Origin: Rhynochetos jubatus
Taxonomy: Eukaryota > Chordata > Aves > Eurypygiformes > Rhynochetidae
DNA: 64,000 nt
Reading direction: 5' to 3'
Assembly (NCBI GenBank): GCA_027574665.1
Contig: CM050651.1
Location: 6,883,501 to 6,947,500 of the forward strand
Shown here: one piece after another, positions 34,701 through 44,238 of the stretch
How positions within the stretch are numbered: position 1 is the first letter of the stretch
How the letters are laid out: each line of letters starts with the position of its first letter
Made by a program: the position numbers and the translations under genes
Notes under the pieces: model-generated
Seen by the model: the letters and a program-made list of their open reading frames with translations, nothing else
Told to the model about the DNA's origin: nothing
The model's database searches: none

Positions 34701-37415
34701 CACTCGTAATTTTACACTGCTGCGAGTCTCTCTCCATGAGTTAAATGCAGATGAGGATGTAAAAGTAGCTGCACAATTCTGGAAGTATTCTGTTTAAAAG
34801 AGAAGTTTAATAAAAGGCTTAGTCAGAAACACTGAGCTGCGGTAACAAACATACCATGAAAAATTCAATTATGTTTACATTAGGTGTTTGGCTTACTATA
34901 ACGTGACTAAAACCTACTAACACAGCGGAGACAAAAAAAACAAACCCAGGTCACGGGAAAAACGCTTCGACCGAATTCTTTCGCCAAGAGTTTTAAGCCT
35001 TTTACACTGGGTTTTTCCTTCAAGTGGCGGATGACGTTAACAGGTTTTTTCAGTCACCAGAGTCAGGCTTGCCTCTCTTACAAACTAGTAACACGCTAAA
35101 TTGAAAGTCCAAAGATGACAGACTGGGGTCAATTTTCTTAAGTGCATAACGATCGCTGAACGTACCATCCGTGCATGTCTCGGGAAACTTCCAACAAATT
35201 ACACCAGGATCAACAAGTCCAACAGGGTTCAGTCACTACTTTGATGTGAGATTCTTTTACGTTTTATTATCCTCTTTACGGATAGTTTTACATTCCATCC
35301 CAGTAGCATTTCTCCTCATCTACTTATTATTTCACATGACTAATTTCCATACTACTACGTTCACAAAGGCCTTACGTGACTGATTTTGCTTTGCCAACAT
35401 GCAATTAGTTACTTCAAAACGCACCCCTTGGTGCGGATGGAGGCACAGGGCAGTTCCTTCCTTCAAACAGCCAGGGAAGATCAGCTGCTTTGTCTTTTAC
35501 AAGGGAAAGAGCGGTGGCTCCTTCACGGTGCTTTTGGCAGCGGCCAACCCAAAACGCTCATCACCCGGGAGCGTACTCTTCACCGGTGCCGTTACCACCA
35601 ACGGCGACTCCCGTGTTTGCTCAGTTGTACACTCGCCACTGAAAAAGATGTCCCAGTGCAACCTCTCAGTTTAATATTAATGTGATAAATGGAAAGCGCA
35701 ATTTACCAGCAGAAGAGAAATAAGCTGGAGTCCTCCGAAATCACCAAATTAAGCATATAATGTGCGCAGTGTGTGAACTCACGCCTACTTTCTCCTTCCT
35801 TGAGCGACTATTTGTGTGTTTTATCTTAAGTGGAGAGGTAAACTTTACAGAAGGTGCAGCACGAGGTGCTAACACAACAAAGGAAGCTTTCCCAACGCTT
35901 CTGATGTACCATTATTATTACTGCCACAGCAAGGCAACTGAGTGACAAGCTCTCTTTCGTGCACAGACAAGACCGCAACCTGCTGCCCAGCAAGGCTGCA
36001 GAAGCTACGCATAAACAGGTGTTTATGAGCGCGTCAGTACACAAACAAAACAGTCGAGATGATAAAGGTGATTATATATGTTGCCAAAAGGTTTGATCTT
36101 CAGCTAAGTGGAGATTTTGTGGTCTGGAGAACCCTTTGCCTGCATGACCCGTATACTTGAAGCTACAAATTATCTATTTCTCTTTGTGAAGGAAGCAGGT
36201 ATTTAATTCAAGCGTAAAAGCGACTGTCAGATCACAGAAAGGTTTGTCAGGTGCCTTCAGGAGCAAGCGCTGAGATTGAAGTTCTCGGGAAACACAGGCT
36301 GAAATATGTATTTTGAGGTCAGCGCTTTACTTCCAGCCAAGAGCAATACTCCAAGAAGTCGCTGACCTCTAGGAACGCTTTGCCAGCCTAAGCGTAAAGC
36401 CTGGCGATTTCGAGCCGGGTCTTCGACAACCCCGTAAAGCCACCTGCCCGCTGAGTTGCCGCGCGGCCTATCAAGTAGCTTTGCCTTACGTACGGCGATT
36501 AAAAGTCAGAAAATTACGCCATGGCTACCCTCGCTCCATCTCTTCCCACAGGAGCGGTCTGAATGCCGAGAGCCAGCCAGCTGACTACTTCTGCTAACGC
36601 TTAAAGCCTCCGCAACCCAAACCTTCTGGAAGGCAAAGCCAAGTAGCGGATGATGCTATGTAATTAAGGAAAAAGGACCTGCGGTAAAGCAGAGAGGATT
36701 CAGCAGTATTTCCACGGCAAGCCCCAGGGAGACGAGCAGCTCGCCAGCCCCGCTCGCCCGCAGCGGAGCCCAGCGCCATGCGGGGCCCGCCGGAGCTCAC
36801 GTTTCCCCCCCAAACACGGCCGGGGGTGACCACTGGCAGCCCCCGGGAGCCCGCGGCCGGCACAGCGGATCCCTCGCCCTAACCGCGTCCCCGCGTCCCA
36901 CCCCCGGGGCGGGGGAAGGCGGCGGCCGGACCCCACCTCCCCCCGCTGGCTTCCCCCCTCTGCCCATGTATGTCAAAAGGCAGAGCGCCCGGCCCGGCTC
37001 CCGCCGCCGGAGCCGCACGGCCGGCCGGCCGCCCCCGGGCCCTGCTCCGGCGGGGAGACGCGCGCCTTGCCGTTCCGAGAAGAGAAAGAAAACCAAAACC
37101 AGCCCAACCCAGAGAGCCGCCAGCCAGCACCCGGCCTGCCGCCCTCCCCCCGCCCGGCCCGGCCGCCGCACCTGGGTCCGGTGGGGCGAGCTGCCCGTCG
37201 GCCGCCGGCGGGGAGGGGCTGTCCCGTGCCGCTCTGCGCCTCGTCCACGGGTTCTCCTTGGGCGGCGGGGCTTCCTCCGCCGCCCGCCGCCGCCCGCCCT
37301 CCTCCGCGGCCTCCTCCTCCTCCGGCTCCCGGGGCCGGCCGGCCGGCGGGCCGCCGCCCTCAGCGCCCCAGCCGGGCCCCTCAGCGGGCGCCGCCGACAC
37401 CTGCGCCGCGGACAT
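7646..37415 (-). CDS. LARP1B: LARP1B, La-related protein 1B; full coding span, 19 exons, 969 codons
   Basis: RNA-binding protein of the LARP1 family, cytoplasmic. LARP1 binds the cap and 5'-terminal oligopyrimidine of ribosomal-protein mRNAs; the role of LARP1B is less well known. All 19 exons have AG/GT borders and compatible phases, and sum to 2910 bases. Domains in order: acidic, proline-rich N-terminus with KENPWT (53-58); [16 protein letters not shown] (105-120); Lys/Glu-rich linker; eight RG repeats (256-271); La motif (about 321-401, with [15 protein letters not shown]); [16 protein letters not shown]; an acidic stretch with [12 protein letters not shown] (about 522-533); Pro/Arg linker [20 protein letters not shown]; and a DM15 cap-binding region (about 791-944). 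LARP1B is preferred to LARP1 because of [29 protein letters not shown] and its ABHD18/PGRMC2 neighbours. The ATG at 37415 is the first in its frame, which is open for at least 142 codons upstream. The tail is only 25 residues after the DM15 block. Confidence 0.93.
8447..8574 (-). CDS. LARP1B: LARP1B coding exon 18
   Basis: Residues 902-944, phase 1 in and 0 out, donor GTGAGT. It encodes the third DM15 repeat: [18 protein letters not shown], then [19 protein letters not shown] and RVD. The aromatic YGLEKFW core is intact. Confidence 0.93.
8792..8901 (-). CDS. LARP1B: LARP1B coding exon 17
   Basis: Residues 865-902, phase 2 in and 1 out. It encodes the second DM15 repeat, with [19 protein letters not shown] then [18 protein letters not shown]. 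The tyrosine and arginine pattern of the LARP1 cap-binding surface is preserved. Confidence 0.95.
8902..10112 (-). other. LARP1B: LARP1B intron 16
   Basis: GT-AG intron of 1.2 kb between the first and second DM15 exons. It includes a GC- and CpG-richer patch around 9200-9620. No exon or repeat element is recognised. Confidence 0.8.
10113..10257 (-). CDS. LARP1B: LARP1B coding exon 16
   Basis: Residues 817-865, phase 1 in and 2 out. It encodes [20 protein letters not shown] and [20 protein letters not shown], the first DM15 repeat. This is among the most conserved parts of LARP1 proteins and is essentially identical to what I recall from human. Confidence 0.95.
10563..10723 (-). CDS. LARP1B: LARP1B coding exon 15
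   Basis: Residues 763-817, phase 2 in and 1 out. It encodes [20 protein letters not shown] then [20 protein letters not shown], leading into the DM15 region. The acceptor is CAGCAG: use of the second AG would start the exon at 10720 and drop one serine without changing frame. Confidence 0.93.
11250..11356 (-). CDS. LARP1B: LARP1B coding exon 14
   Basis: Residues 728-763, phase 0 in and 2 out. It reads [20 protein letters not shown] then [15 protein letters not shown]. The basic PRKRKTRH run resembles a nuclear-localisation-like patch and is conserved across LARP1 family members. Confidence 0.92.
11732..11940 (-). CDS. LARP1B: LARP1B coding exon 13
   Basis: Residues 658-727, phase 1 in and 0 out. 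It encodes the linker [18 protein letters not shown] then [20 protein letters not shown], with repeated T-P sites. The donor GTAAATGG follows codon GTA-CAG. Confidence 0.92.
11941..12784 (-). other. LARP1B: LARP1B intron 12
   Basis: AT-rich GT-AG intron of 0.84 kb. Nothing recognisable is present. Confidence 0.8.
12785..12899 (-). CDS. LARP1B: LARP1B coding exon 12
   Basis: Residues 620-658, phase 0 in and 1 out. It reads [20 protein letters not shown] then [18 protein letters not shown]. The equivalent human exon carries the same [12 protein letters not shown] core. Confidence 0.93.
12900..14476 (-). other. LARP1B: LARP1B intron 11
   Basis: GT-AG intron of 1.6 kb with a pyrimidine-rich stretch around 13400-13620. 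No exon or transposon is recognised. Confidence 0.8.
14477..14848 (-). CDS. LARP1B: LARP1B coding exon 11 (largest)
   Basis: Residues 496-619, phase 0 at both ends, 124 codons. It starts with a Gln/Pro-rich segment ([17 protein letters not shown]), then the acidic [12 protein letters not shown] motif, [39 protein letters not shown] and [18 protein letters not shown]. The order and spacing follow LARP1 and LARP1B. Confidence 0.95.
15315..15487 (-). CDS. LARP1B: LARP1B coding exon 10
   Basis: Residues 438-495, phase 1 in and 0 out. It carries [17 protein letters not shown], then the family signature [20 protein letters not shown]. Confidence 0.94.
16306..16480 (-). CDS. LARP1B: LARP1B coding exon 9
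   Basis: Residues 380-438, phase 0 in and 1 out. It closes the La motif with [20 protein letters not shown], then gives [10 protein letters not shown] and [17 protein letters not shown]. Confidence 0.95.
16687..16831 (-). CDS. LARP1B: LARP1B coding exon 8 (La motif core)
   Basis: Residues 331-379, phase 2 in and 0 out. It encodes the winged-helix La motif core [39 protein letters not shown]. The aromatic and acidic residues used by La motifs to hold RNA 3' ends are present (YYF, F in RDFF). Confidence 0.96.
16832..20600 (-). other. LARP1B: LARP1B intron 7
   Basis: GT-AG intron of 3.8 kb. It contains an (AC)9 run at 18627-18644 and a T homopolymer near 19300-19311. No further exon is seen. 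Confidence 0.8.
18627..18644. repeat. (AC)9 microsatellite
   Basis: Perfect dinucleotide run in LARP1B intron 7; likely length-polymorphic. Confidence 0.9.
20601..20769 (-). CDS. LARP1B: LARP1B coding exon 7
   Basis: Residues 275-331, phase 1 in and 2 out. It encodes [16 protein letters not shown], then a Tyr/Gly-rich [18 protein letters not shown] and the first La-motif helix LLKEYIKHQ. Confidence 0.94.
21017..21160 (-). CDS. LARP1B: LARP1B coding exon 6 (RG-rich)
   Basis: Residues 227-275, phase 1 at both ends. A charged segment [14 protein letters not shown] precedes [13 protein letters not shown] and eight RG dipeptides (residues 256-271, bases 21027-21074). RG boxes bind RNA and are methylated in this family. 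Confidence 0.94.
21161..23618 (-). other. LARP1B: LARP1B intron 5
   Basis: GT-AG intron of 2.5 kb. No exon or named repeat is seen. Confidence 0.8.
23619..23762 (-). CDS. LARP1B: LARP1B coding exon 5
   Basis: Residues 179-227, phase 1 at both ends. It reads [20 protein letters not shown] then AGSRTSSRF and SRRNETR. The KWVPL motif marks the LARP1 family. Confidence 0.94.
23763..25158 (-). other. LARP1B: LARP1B intron 4
   Basis: AT-rich GT-AG intron of 1.4 kb. Nothing is recognised. Confidence 0.8.
25159..25327 (-). CDS. LARP1B: LARP1B coding exon 4
   Basis: Residues 123-179, phase 0 in and 1 out. It is a Lys/Glu-rich disordered linker: [20 protein letters not shown], then [20 protein letters not shown]. 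Confidence 0.93.
25328..28297 (-). other. LARP1B: LARP1B intron 3
   Basis: GT-AG intron of 3.0 kb. It carries the CR1 fragment at 26027-26195. The rest shows nothing recognisable. Confidence 0.8.
26027..26195 (+). mobile_element. CR1-type LINE fragment with internal deletion
   Basis: Sense-strand similarity to the reverse-transcriptase 3' part of avian CR1: agaaggacctgggggtgctg, gccaaccggatcctgggctg, then the gaggggattctccccctcca region. Relative to the remembered consensus, about 30 bases are missing between gagaagctt and gacagaaagcc. It is a short, dead relic, antisense to LARP1B. GC content is well above its surroundings. Confidence 0.8.
28298..28357 (-). CDS. LARP1B: LARP1B coding exon 3
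   Basis: Residues 103-122, exactly 20 codons, phase 0 at both ends: [20 protein letters not shown]. This matches LARP1 ([16 protein letters not shown]). The annotated human LARP1B, as I recall it, begins inside the equivalent exon with MENWPTP. Confidence 0.94.
29424..29485 (-). CDS. LARP1B: LARP1B coding exon 2
   Basis: Residues 82-102, 62 bases, phase 1 in and 0 out, between TTTTCAG and GTGTGT. It reads [20 protein letters not shown], paralleling the LARP1 segment HSAPAKVVRAAVPKQRKGSK just before GDFGD. Its phase is exactly what is needed to join exon 1 to exon 3. Confidence 0.88.
29486..37171 (-). other. LARP1B: LARP1B intron 1
   Basis: The 7.7-kb first intron, beginning in the CpG island. 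It holds an imperfect inverted repeat at 33357-33407. CpG frequency rises toward the promoter (about 34400-36600), as expected for intron-1 regulatory sequence. No further exon is recognised. Confidence 0.8.
33357..33407. repeat. Imperfect inverted repeat (hairpin)
   Basis: Arms agcttttttgtagaaa and tttctacaaaagct pair over about 14 bp with a 2-base bulge, around a 19-base loop. It lies in LARP1B intron 1. Confidence 0.7.
37172..37415 (-). CDS. LARP1B: LARP1B coding exon 1
   Basis: Residues 1-82, phase 1 out, donor CCCAG|GTGCGG. It starts [16 protein letters not shown], then an acidic run [12 protein letters not shown], a basic run, and the conserved [13 protein letters not shown] (residues 49-61), which parallels APPPKVNPWTK of LARP1. 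The ATG has G at -3. No earlier ATG occurs in this frame although it stays open far upstream, so initiation further up is only possible at a non-ATG codon. Confidence 0.87.
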
Positions 37416-37751
37416 GCCCCGTCCGCCCGCCGCGAGGGGCCGCCAGCCGGGGAGGCCGAGGCGGGGAGGCCGCCTCCTCCCCTCCCCGCCCCGCCGCCGG
37501 GGCTGCGGGAGGTCCCCTGGCGGCTCCCCCGGCCGGGCCGGGCCGGGTCGCCTCTCGCTCGCTCCTTCCTCGCCCTCAGCCGCCTCTCCCGCAGCGGAGC
37601 CCCTTCTCCGCGCTGCCGCCCGCGGAGCCGAGCGGAGCAGCCCGCCCTGCCGGAGGGAGGGAGGGAAGGGAGCCGCTCCCGGCCCCGCTGCGCCCCGGCC
37701 CGGCCCACGTGGAGGGGGGGAGGGGCGGAGCCTGGGGGCAGCTCCCGCAGC

Positions 37752-37771
37752 GGGCGGGCGGGCGGGCGGGG
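37752..37771 (+). other. G-quadruplex motif in the LARP1B promoter/leader
   Basis: Five consecutive G runs of 3-4 bases separated by single C bases (GGGCGGGCGGG...) on the + strand, about 340 bases upstream of the LARP1B ATG. It satisfies the classical G4 pattern with one-base loops on the template strand. Confidence 0.8.
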
Positions 37772-39812
37772 CGAACACCGCCCGCGGAAGCGGCGCCAGC
37801 CCTCCGCCGGCACCTGCCGAACCGGACACGCGCCAGCACACGCGCGCCCGCGCGCCCCGCGCAGCTCGGCACCCTCGCTGCTGCTAAGAGAGACCCGACA
37901 GCGGCTGTTGGGCGGGTGTGAGCGCCTCGGCGGGGCTGGTAGTACCGATTCCGCGAGAGGGAGGCTGGAGCAAACCGAGGTGGGGACGGCAGGCGGCGCG
38001 GGGCGCGAAAGCCCAGGATGGAGCCGCTCCCTGTTCCTCCTCTGCGTTACAGACGCCCCGCTACAGGCGGCTTAAGCTCTGGAGTCACGCTCACCGGACA
38101 GTTCGGCTTTCTAGCTCTGTCCCGTACTCGTGCAACACGGCGAGGGGCTCAAAATACAGCGGGAGGATGAATTTGTTGTGCCGAAGCCAGGCAAAACGCA
38201 TCCTCTGGTTCAGCGCTTGCAGTAGCACGCCCAGGGAAGGCGCTCCGTGCCTGGGTCCAAGTAGCAAGGGAACGGCGTGGCAGCCAAGTGTCACGGCAGT
38301 CTGCTGCCTTCGCTACCACTCCGCGGCTCCCCCACCCTCCTACTTTCTGCCAGGAACCTCCCAGACAGGAGGTGCACCACGCCGGCTGGATCCCCGCCTC
38401 CGCCACCGCGTTACCCCTGAGCGCTACGGTCACAGAACGAGGAAAGCCACCGCAGCGTGCAATTCATCACCCCCTTCCCTCTGCGACCTCCTAGTGCTGC
38501 CGTAGTTCTCCCCGATTACTCCTTAAGACACCCTTTCTTCTCCCATTTCTCACATTCAGTCCTTGGCCCTGTTTCACTGCCTTTCTTATAAAAGGCCTTC
38601 CAAAGGAAGCACGCACATCTCTGTAATGAGCTAAGCAAATCCTTAAATGACCTTTCACAAAGCTACTCGAATAGTTTTGGTCACCGGTAACCCGATTGCC
38701 AGCAGCAAAATAGGTTCTGTGTGGGGTAACATCATTCTCTGCTTTAATGAGACTGTAGGCACTTTTTACCCCTTCTTCAGAAACAAACCCCCAAACCCCA
38801 GCCACAGCTCACGCTTCTTCAGGCACCGAGGCGCTTTTAGGATTATTCCGTAACCGTGGGTGCAACAGCAGCTCCAAAGAGCTGAGCCCACCATCTACAA
38901 CGCCGAGCCCTTCAGCGGTCCCGACACGCAGAAGCGGCTGGCGGGTGCCTCCCTCCCAAGCCGAGTGCCACGTAGCCGGTGTGACGAGACCAGATCGCCT
39001 GATGGAGGCCCAGGTCCGCCTCAAGGAAGAAACCCCCAGGTGCTTGCGGCTTTGTTCCAGACATTTGGATACTAATGACCTTGGGTGGTAAAGGCTTGAC
39101 ATGAAAACGTCCACCACAATCGTTGTGCTGCTGTAAGCAAACCACACAGGTGCTTCACTGCTCGTTTCTGTGACTGCAGCGCAGCTCCAAGCACTGCTAA
39201 CGAGGGAGGAGTTTCTCTTTTCATTCACAGAGAAGTTACTACTTCTTCTAAGCACTTTTTGTACAAGAATTGACACACGTATTCTTTCTTCATTTTACAT
39301 TTACACCAAGAAAGAGGAAAAAAGGTAGAATGATTAAAGCAAATCTTCAAAACCTTAGAAGCATTTGTCGTTGCAGCCAAGAACTCCGTTTTTTCAGATG
39401 CAGTAATTTACTAACCGAGGACTTGCCGATTGCATGTCGCAAAGTTAACTGAAACGGAGGAAAGCATTCTCAGTGAATAGTTTTGATTGGGAAAAGGGGC
39501 AACACCTGTATACGTTTACATCAACATTCCTGAAAACAGGAGTATGGGACACATGACCCATTCAAAACACATGGTACATTTGGTTTCCCGAACTCCAAAG
39601 TCAGGCAGAGATTAGAGTGATACGGAGGTACAGGGGCCCTACCTAAGTCACTGGTAAGAAGGGGATGAACCTCCTGTTTCCTCTTTCTCTCGGGTAAGTG
39701 TTAGAAGATAAGGAAGCAGTTGTGCCAGCCCACTGGGTTCTTGAGGAGCACTGCAGTGCAGGGACCTGAATAGACCAGGGAAAAAGCAGGGAGCTGATTA
39801 AGAGTTAACCGG

Positions 39813-39835
39813 GTGTGTGTGTGTGTGTGTGTGTG
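39813..39835. repeat. (GT)11 microsatellite
   Basis: Perfect dinucleotide run of 23 bases upstream of LARP1B. Confidence 0.92.
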
Positions 39836-41689
39836 CAGCAAAAAGGAACAGCAAAGGTGACCAGTAACGTGGCAGCTTGATGAGTTTTTACACACAGTGT
39901 TTTTGCTAAGTGTGTGGCAGTTGAAGGCTTACTGTATACTTCATTGGATGGCCCGGGCCTGAAGAGTGTATAAACAGCTTTTACAGTTGCACCAAGGCTC
40001 ATCCTTAACTCTTTGTCCACTTTGTGTCCTCCCCCTTGTTACATTCTAGTAAGTCAGACCTCCTTGGCAAAACTCCCCGTACTTTTTCCTTGCAGAGCAC
40101 AGTATTTAAAATACTCATATTTGAAGAAGAGGCTGATTTACACTACCGAAACCAAGAGAACAACAATCGTTATGAGCTACTTTACATTTTAAAGCTTATG
40201 CTTTACCTTGTGTGACAGCATCCAAGCGTACCAGGAAACGCTGCAAATTACAGGATCGCACAATATGGCAGCATTTTACCCGTGGACTAGTTTTTCATGA
40301 GGAATTACATGCCTACAGACTATAAGAACCTCCTTTCAATTCTGTATAACCAACTTATCATTACAGCCAAGCTGACAGAGAACCTGACCCTTTAAGATAA
40401 AGAAACTTCCCTGCCCAACCAACCGTAATTAAGATCAACATTTTAAAAAAAGCAACAGGAGACAGAAACAATTAAGATAAATTTAAAAAAATAAAAATAA
40501 AAATTGACTACCTCAAAATGTTAGCAGCTACCCAGCAAAAATAGCATTCTGAGGCTCCAAGGATCTTCGCTTTCTAATCTCCTAAAGAGGATCTGTGCAT
40601 ATGGCATTCCAGGAAGAAAAAGCAACAAGACTCCATTCCTTCGTAGAATGGTGCTTTTGTGCAGACTTTCTAGAGTAGTACAACACAAGGGATCTATCCT
40701 GGATAAAAAAAAATTGAGCGGTCACATTTGAGGGGGTGTTTTTCAGAACTTGGGAAAAAAAATTACGTGACACTCCAACTGACAACATTTAGACGGCATT
40801 CTGTTCTGAACGGTGACCAGCACTTAGCTGCCAGGAGGGAAACATGCAAACAAGACACTGAAAATAATCACCTGGGTTACTGACAGGTAACACACCAGAC
40901 CTCACCTCTCACTGTCCCAAGCCTTCCCTTTCCCACACAGACAAAATGCACTACTGGCTCCGTTTGTCCTCCTCGTGCTTTGTCAGTCTCTGTATGCAGA
41001 AGCATCACCAGGGCCTTCACTCTTCATAAAGCACAACTGAGCACCAAAGTAGAACTGGTTGCATCTCAGTTACTGGGTACAACTGGCAGGCTTCAGTCCG
41101 AATGACTGCTCCAGTTCCACACAGTAAGTCACAGTTTTCCAAGACTTTTTTTTTTGCATATAGACATCATCAAGGCTCAAAGATGCAGCTGCCAGTAACA
41201 CTTATGGCTGGCTGCTTCAAGCAGCCTTTTAGCTAGCGTGCGATAACTCCCTTTCCTATGGCAGGCTGCTGCAGTCAATGAAACAACCTCCTCTTCTGCC
41301 AGCAGCAGCACTCCAAAACCCCACCACCACCTTTCCGCCTTGCAAGAGCAACCATCAACAGCAAGGGTGATTGTTTCAATTATTGCTGGCCAGTCCTACA
41401 ATAAGCTCTCTGGTGTATTAAGGTACAACACACCCTTTCTGGGAACACAGCAGCAAGCAGGAAGAAGTTGTACAGATTTTGGACCCTTTTAAAAATAGAA
41501 GGGATTTTAAATAAGTTCAAGAAATTCTAGCACAATGAAGCCACTGAAAAGCGTAAAACTGGGATCACAGTGGTATCTTAATTAGATGATACAAACTTAT
41601 TTTACTAGGTCCTGCATGTGGAAAAACATGAAAGCAGTATCACTGTTACGTGAAGATTTTACCTTGTACTGTGGATTAACACTTCATGG

Positions 41690-41716
41690 AATCATAACCA
41701 TTCTATGATTCTTGTG
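41690..41716 (+). repeat. Possible CR1 3'-tail remnant
   Basis: The motif ccattctatgattcttg resembles the short ATTCTATG repeats that end many avian CR1 copies. There is no convincing CR1 body upstream, so this is weak. Confidence 0.3.
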
Positions 41717-44238
41717 CTACAGTACTAGTAGGAATAAAAATCTGTACAGGATGAGAGATGCATTTTGAATTCCTGTTAACAAGAAAGAAAACAACTCACA
41801 CCTAGCAGGGTTTTTTTAGGATTTTTATTGAAAAACATTAAAACCCCAAAACAATCAAGGCCAGTTTTACAATAAAGTTAAGACATACAGAATGCTTACC
41901 CGCTATTCGGATTTAGTGCAGGACCCTTATGCCAATATTTTTCTCATACAATTGCTGGATTAAAATCCCATTCTCATTTAACACCAAAATGGATTATTAA
42001 TAATGCCTTCTTAGATTTAACCTTAAAATCCGGTTTAAAAAGTCACTTTTCCAAAGGCTAAGAACATTTACACAGCAAGATTCCCCCCTTCACAGAGCAG
42101 CTAATAGCTTTCTCTCTCTGATAACTGGCAGAAATCGAACAGAGAGCTCATTTTTCCTTTTTGTTATTCTCACCTGAGAAATGTCTTAAATGCTTACCAG
42201 GCTTTCATATTTGGCAACATCACCTTAGTTACATAGCAAAGTGGGATTTCTCCTTCTTGTAGGGACCAGTCTCTCACCACTTGTCCCGAACCTCTCACCA
42301 ACAGGAGTTACACTGGCATAAATCTCCTTCTGTGAATAGTATGCCCTCTTGGAAAGTTAAACCTTGTTAGTACTCTATCATCAGAACACTAACCTCAGGG
42401 TGTCAAGTTCCCGTCAGCTGTGTAATTCCTAGTATTGTGCGCTTTGAAAATATTTGCTTTGGCATGTTATACTTCGTAGCGTAGAGAAGTTGATTTTTTT
42501 TTGTGCTTACTCCTCGCCTTACAAAATCTGTCCTTCCTCTCTTCCACTTATTCAAGCCCTCTCCCTTGCCACCAGCTATCTCCCTTTCTCATAGCTGCAA
42601 CAGAAACAGGATGTAAAGCACACAAATATATTTAAAATGTGAGATCTAAAGAAGTTGGTGAACAGCAGAGAATGCTCTTGTAAAACCCTCTTAGTTGATG
42701 AACGAGCTCGTAAAACGTAAACCCCATAAATATTTTAGCATAGTAGTCAAGCCTTCAATTTTAAATTTGTAAGCTTACTCATATTTGATTTCAAACCTTC
42801 CAAAATTCAGTGTTTTACTATATTTAAATGTGCTAGTCACTTCACACTTGCTCCCAATATACATAACCCCAACACTGTCTAAAGAAATTATGAAAAACCA
42901 CTTGAAAAAAGGAAGTTAACTTCCAATAGAATATAACTTTTGCATTTTCAGTAAATCTGTATGTTAAACAATTTGGGTTATTACACATCAGCTTTACCTG
43001 AACTTATCTGATTTTCCAGCCAACCATGACTTCTTCCCAGTTGCAAGTCCTGTCTGCCAGGCTAAAATTCAAGAGAATACATTTCTATAAACCGAGCTTT
43101 GTTGGCTTCATACTCTGCCTGTTGAAAACCAGTACGCTAACCACAGAGATCAGTGAAGTGCCTGATTTGAAAGGTGGAGAAGTCTCATATCCTGAGAAAT
43201 AGCTGGATTCTTCTGTTTGTTTCTGCGTGACTCTGGTCATTACTGCACTAAAATTAATATTGAAGTGTCTCAGTTTTCAACTTCTCTGCAAACCAGCTTT
43301 AAAAGAATGCTACAGGAGATGACCACAAAGTAAGACGTGGACAGGTACCATACACAGCTGATGCATGACAGCCTTTTTTATTCTACTGTAATTTGTTGGC
43401 ATTTTTGAGCCCAAAAGAGGAAGCAACTGACTCTGGATTTTCTTAAATGCATTTGTAATAGTTCTTTTCTCCCATCCAATTAAAAAAAACAGTGTTGAAA
43501 AGTAAGGAGCTAACCTAACCATTTTGATAACCCTTAGTCTCACATGTTATACAGTGAAACTGGATTTTGTATATCAGCGCTAAGTGTATTTTAAAAACAA
43601 CCTGAAATATTTCCAACAGGTCTTTATAGCACCATATGATCTGCTGTTGAATTAACTGCTCAGAATCAGACTTTGTGCCACTGCTTCTAAAGAAAAATGA
43701 TTACATTTTTATTTCCTCTAGCATTCTAAAAAAAACCCCAAACCCCCACATAGAAGAAAACGTTTACGTTACTCAAGAGAACACATGTAAACAATTAGTT
43801 ACTAGACACTTCATTTGCCACTTATTCCAGTTTTGAGAAACTGATCAATGAATTGCTCCACGATTCTTCTGGAATGGCACAGTTTGAGTCAGCGGCAGAA
43901 AAATCTCATGGACGCGATGAATGAAAACGTGTCTCTCCCACTCTTCGTTGGATTTTGCAAGTCTCTTTTTGCCCGATTTGTTGCTGCCCCTTCTCTTACA
44001 GCTCATTTACAATTCATAATAGAGAAAATCAGTAACAGGCAAGAGGCTGGTGCTGACAAAGTTGTAGTACAACACAATAGGAATAGCAGGGGGATGAGGA
44101 AGCAAGAGGAAACCAAGGTACCTGGAACAAACAAGAAATACACTAAACTCGAGAGCGCACCTTAGCCCTGCATACAGGAAACCTCACATTCTTTGATACT
44201 TCAGAGTGATCTGTTTTCAGCTGGTACACAACTCAGAA

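Larger units (their letters stand above)
36720..38060 (-). promoter_or_regulatory. LARP1B: LARP1B CpG-island promoter and 5' leader
   Basis: Extremely GC- and CpG-rich block surrounding LARP1B exon 1, with many GC-box-like ggggcgg/ccgccc elements. The transcription start is not visible but should lie upstream of 37415, probably in 37.5-37.9 kb. The long open frames on both strands here result from stop-poor GC-rich sequence. A divergent non-coding transcript is possible, as at most CpG-island promoters. Confidence 0.85.
38061..44238. other. Intergenic region between ABHD18 and LARP1B
   Basis: About 6 kb between the LARP1B promoter and the ABHD18 3' end. 38.06-39.1 kb is still fairly CpG-rich; the rest is AT-rich. 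It holds the (GT)n at 39813-39835 and a possible CR1 tail scrap near 41690. Further tttatt hexamers (for example around 43378 and 41825) could extend the ABHD18 3' UTR. No protein exon is recognised. Confidence 0.6.

Noticed and set aside
36797..38075. Open frames of 280-370 codons on both strands in the CpG island
   Set aside because: Extreme GC content leaves few stops, and the products are Arg/Pro/Gly/Ala-rich without any motif. Only the - strand frame carrying LARP1B exon 1 (37172-37415) is supported by splice sites and conserved KENPWT.
43848..44165. 105-codon frame on the + strand downstream of ABHD18
   Set aside because: It is antisense to the probable ABHD18 3' region, with no similarity that I recognise and no splice or promoter evidence.
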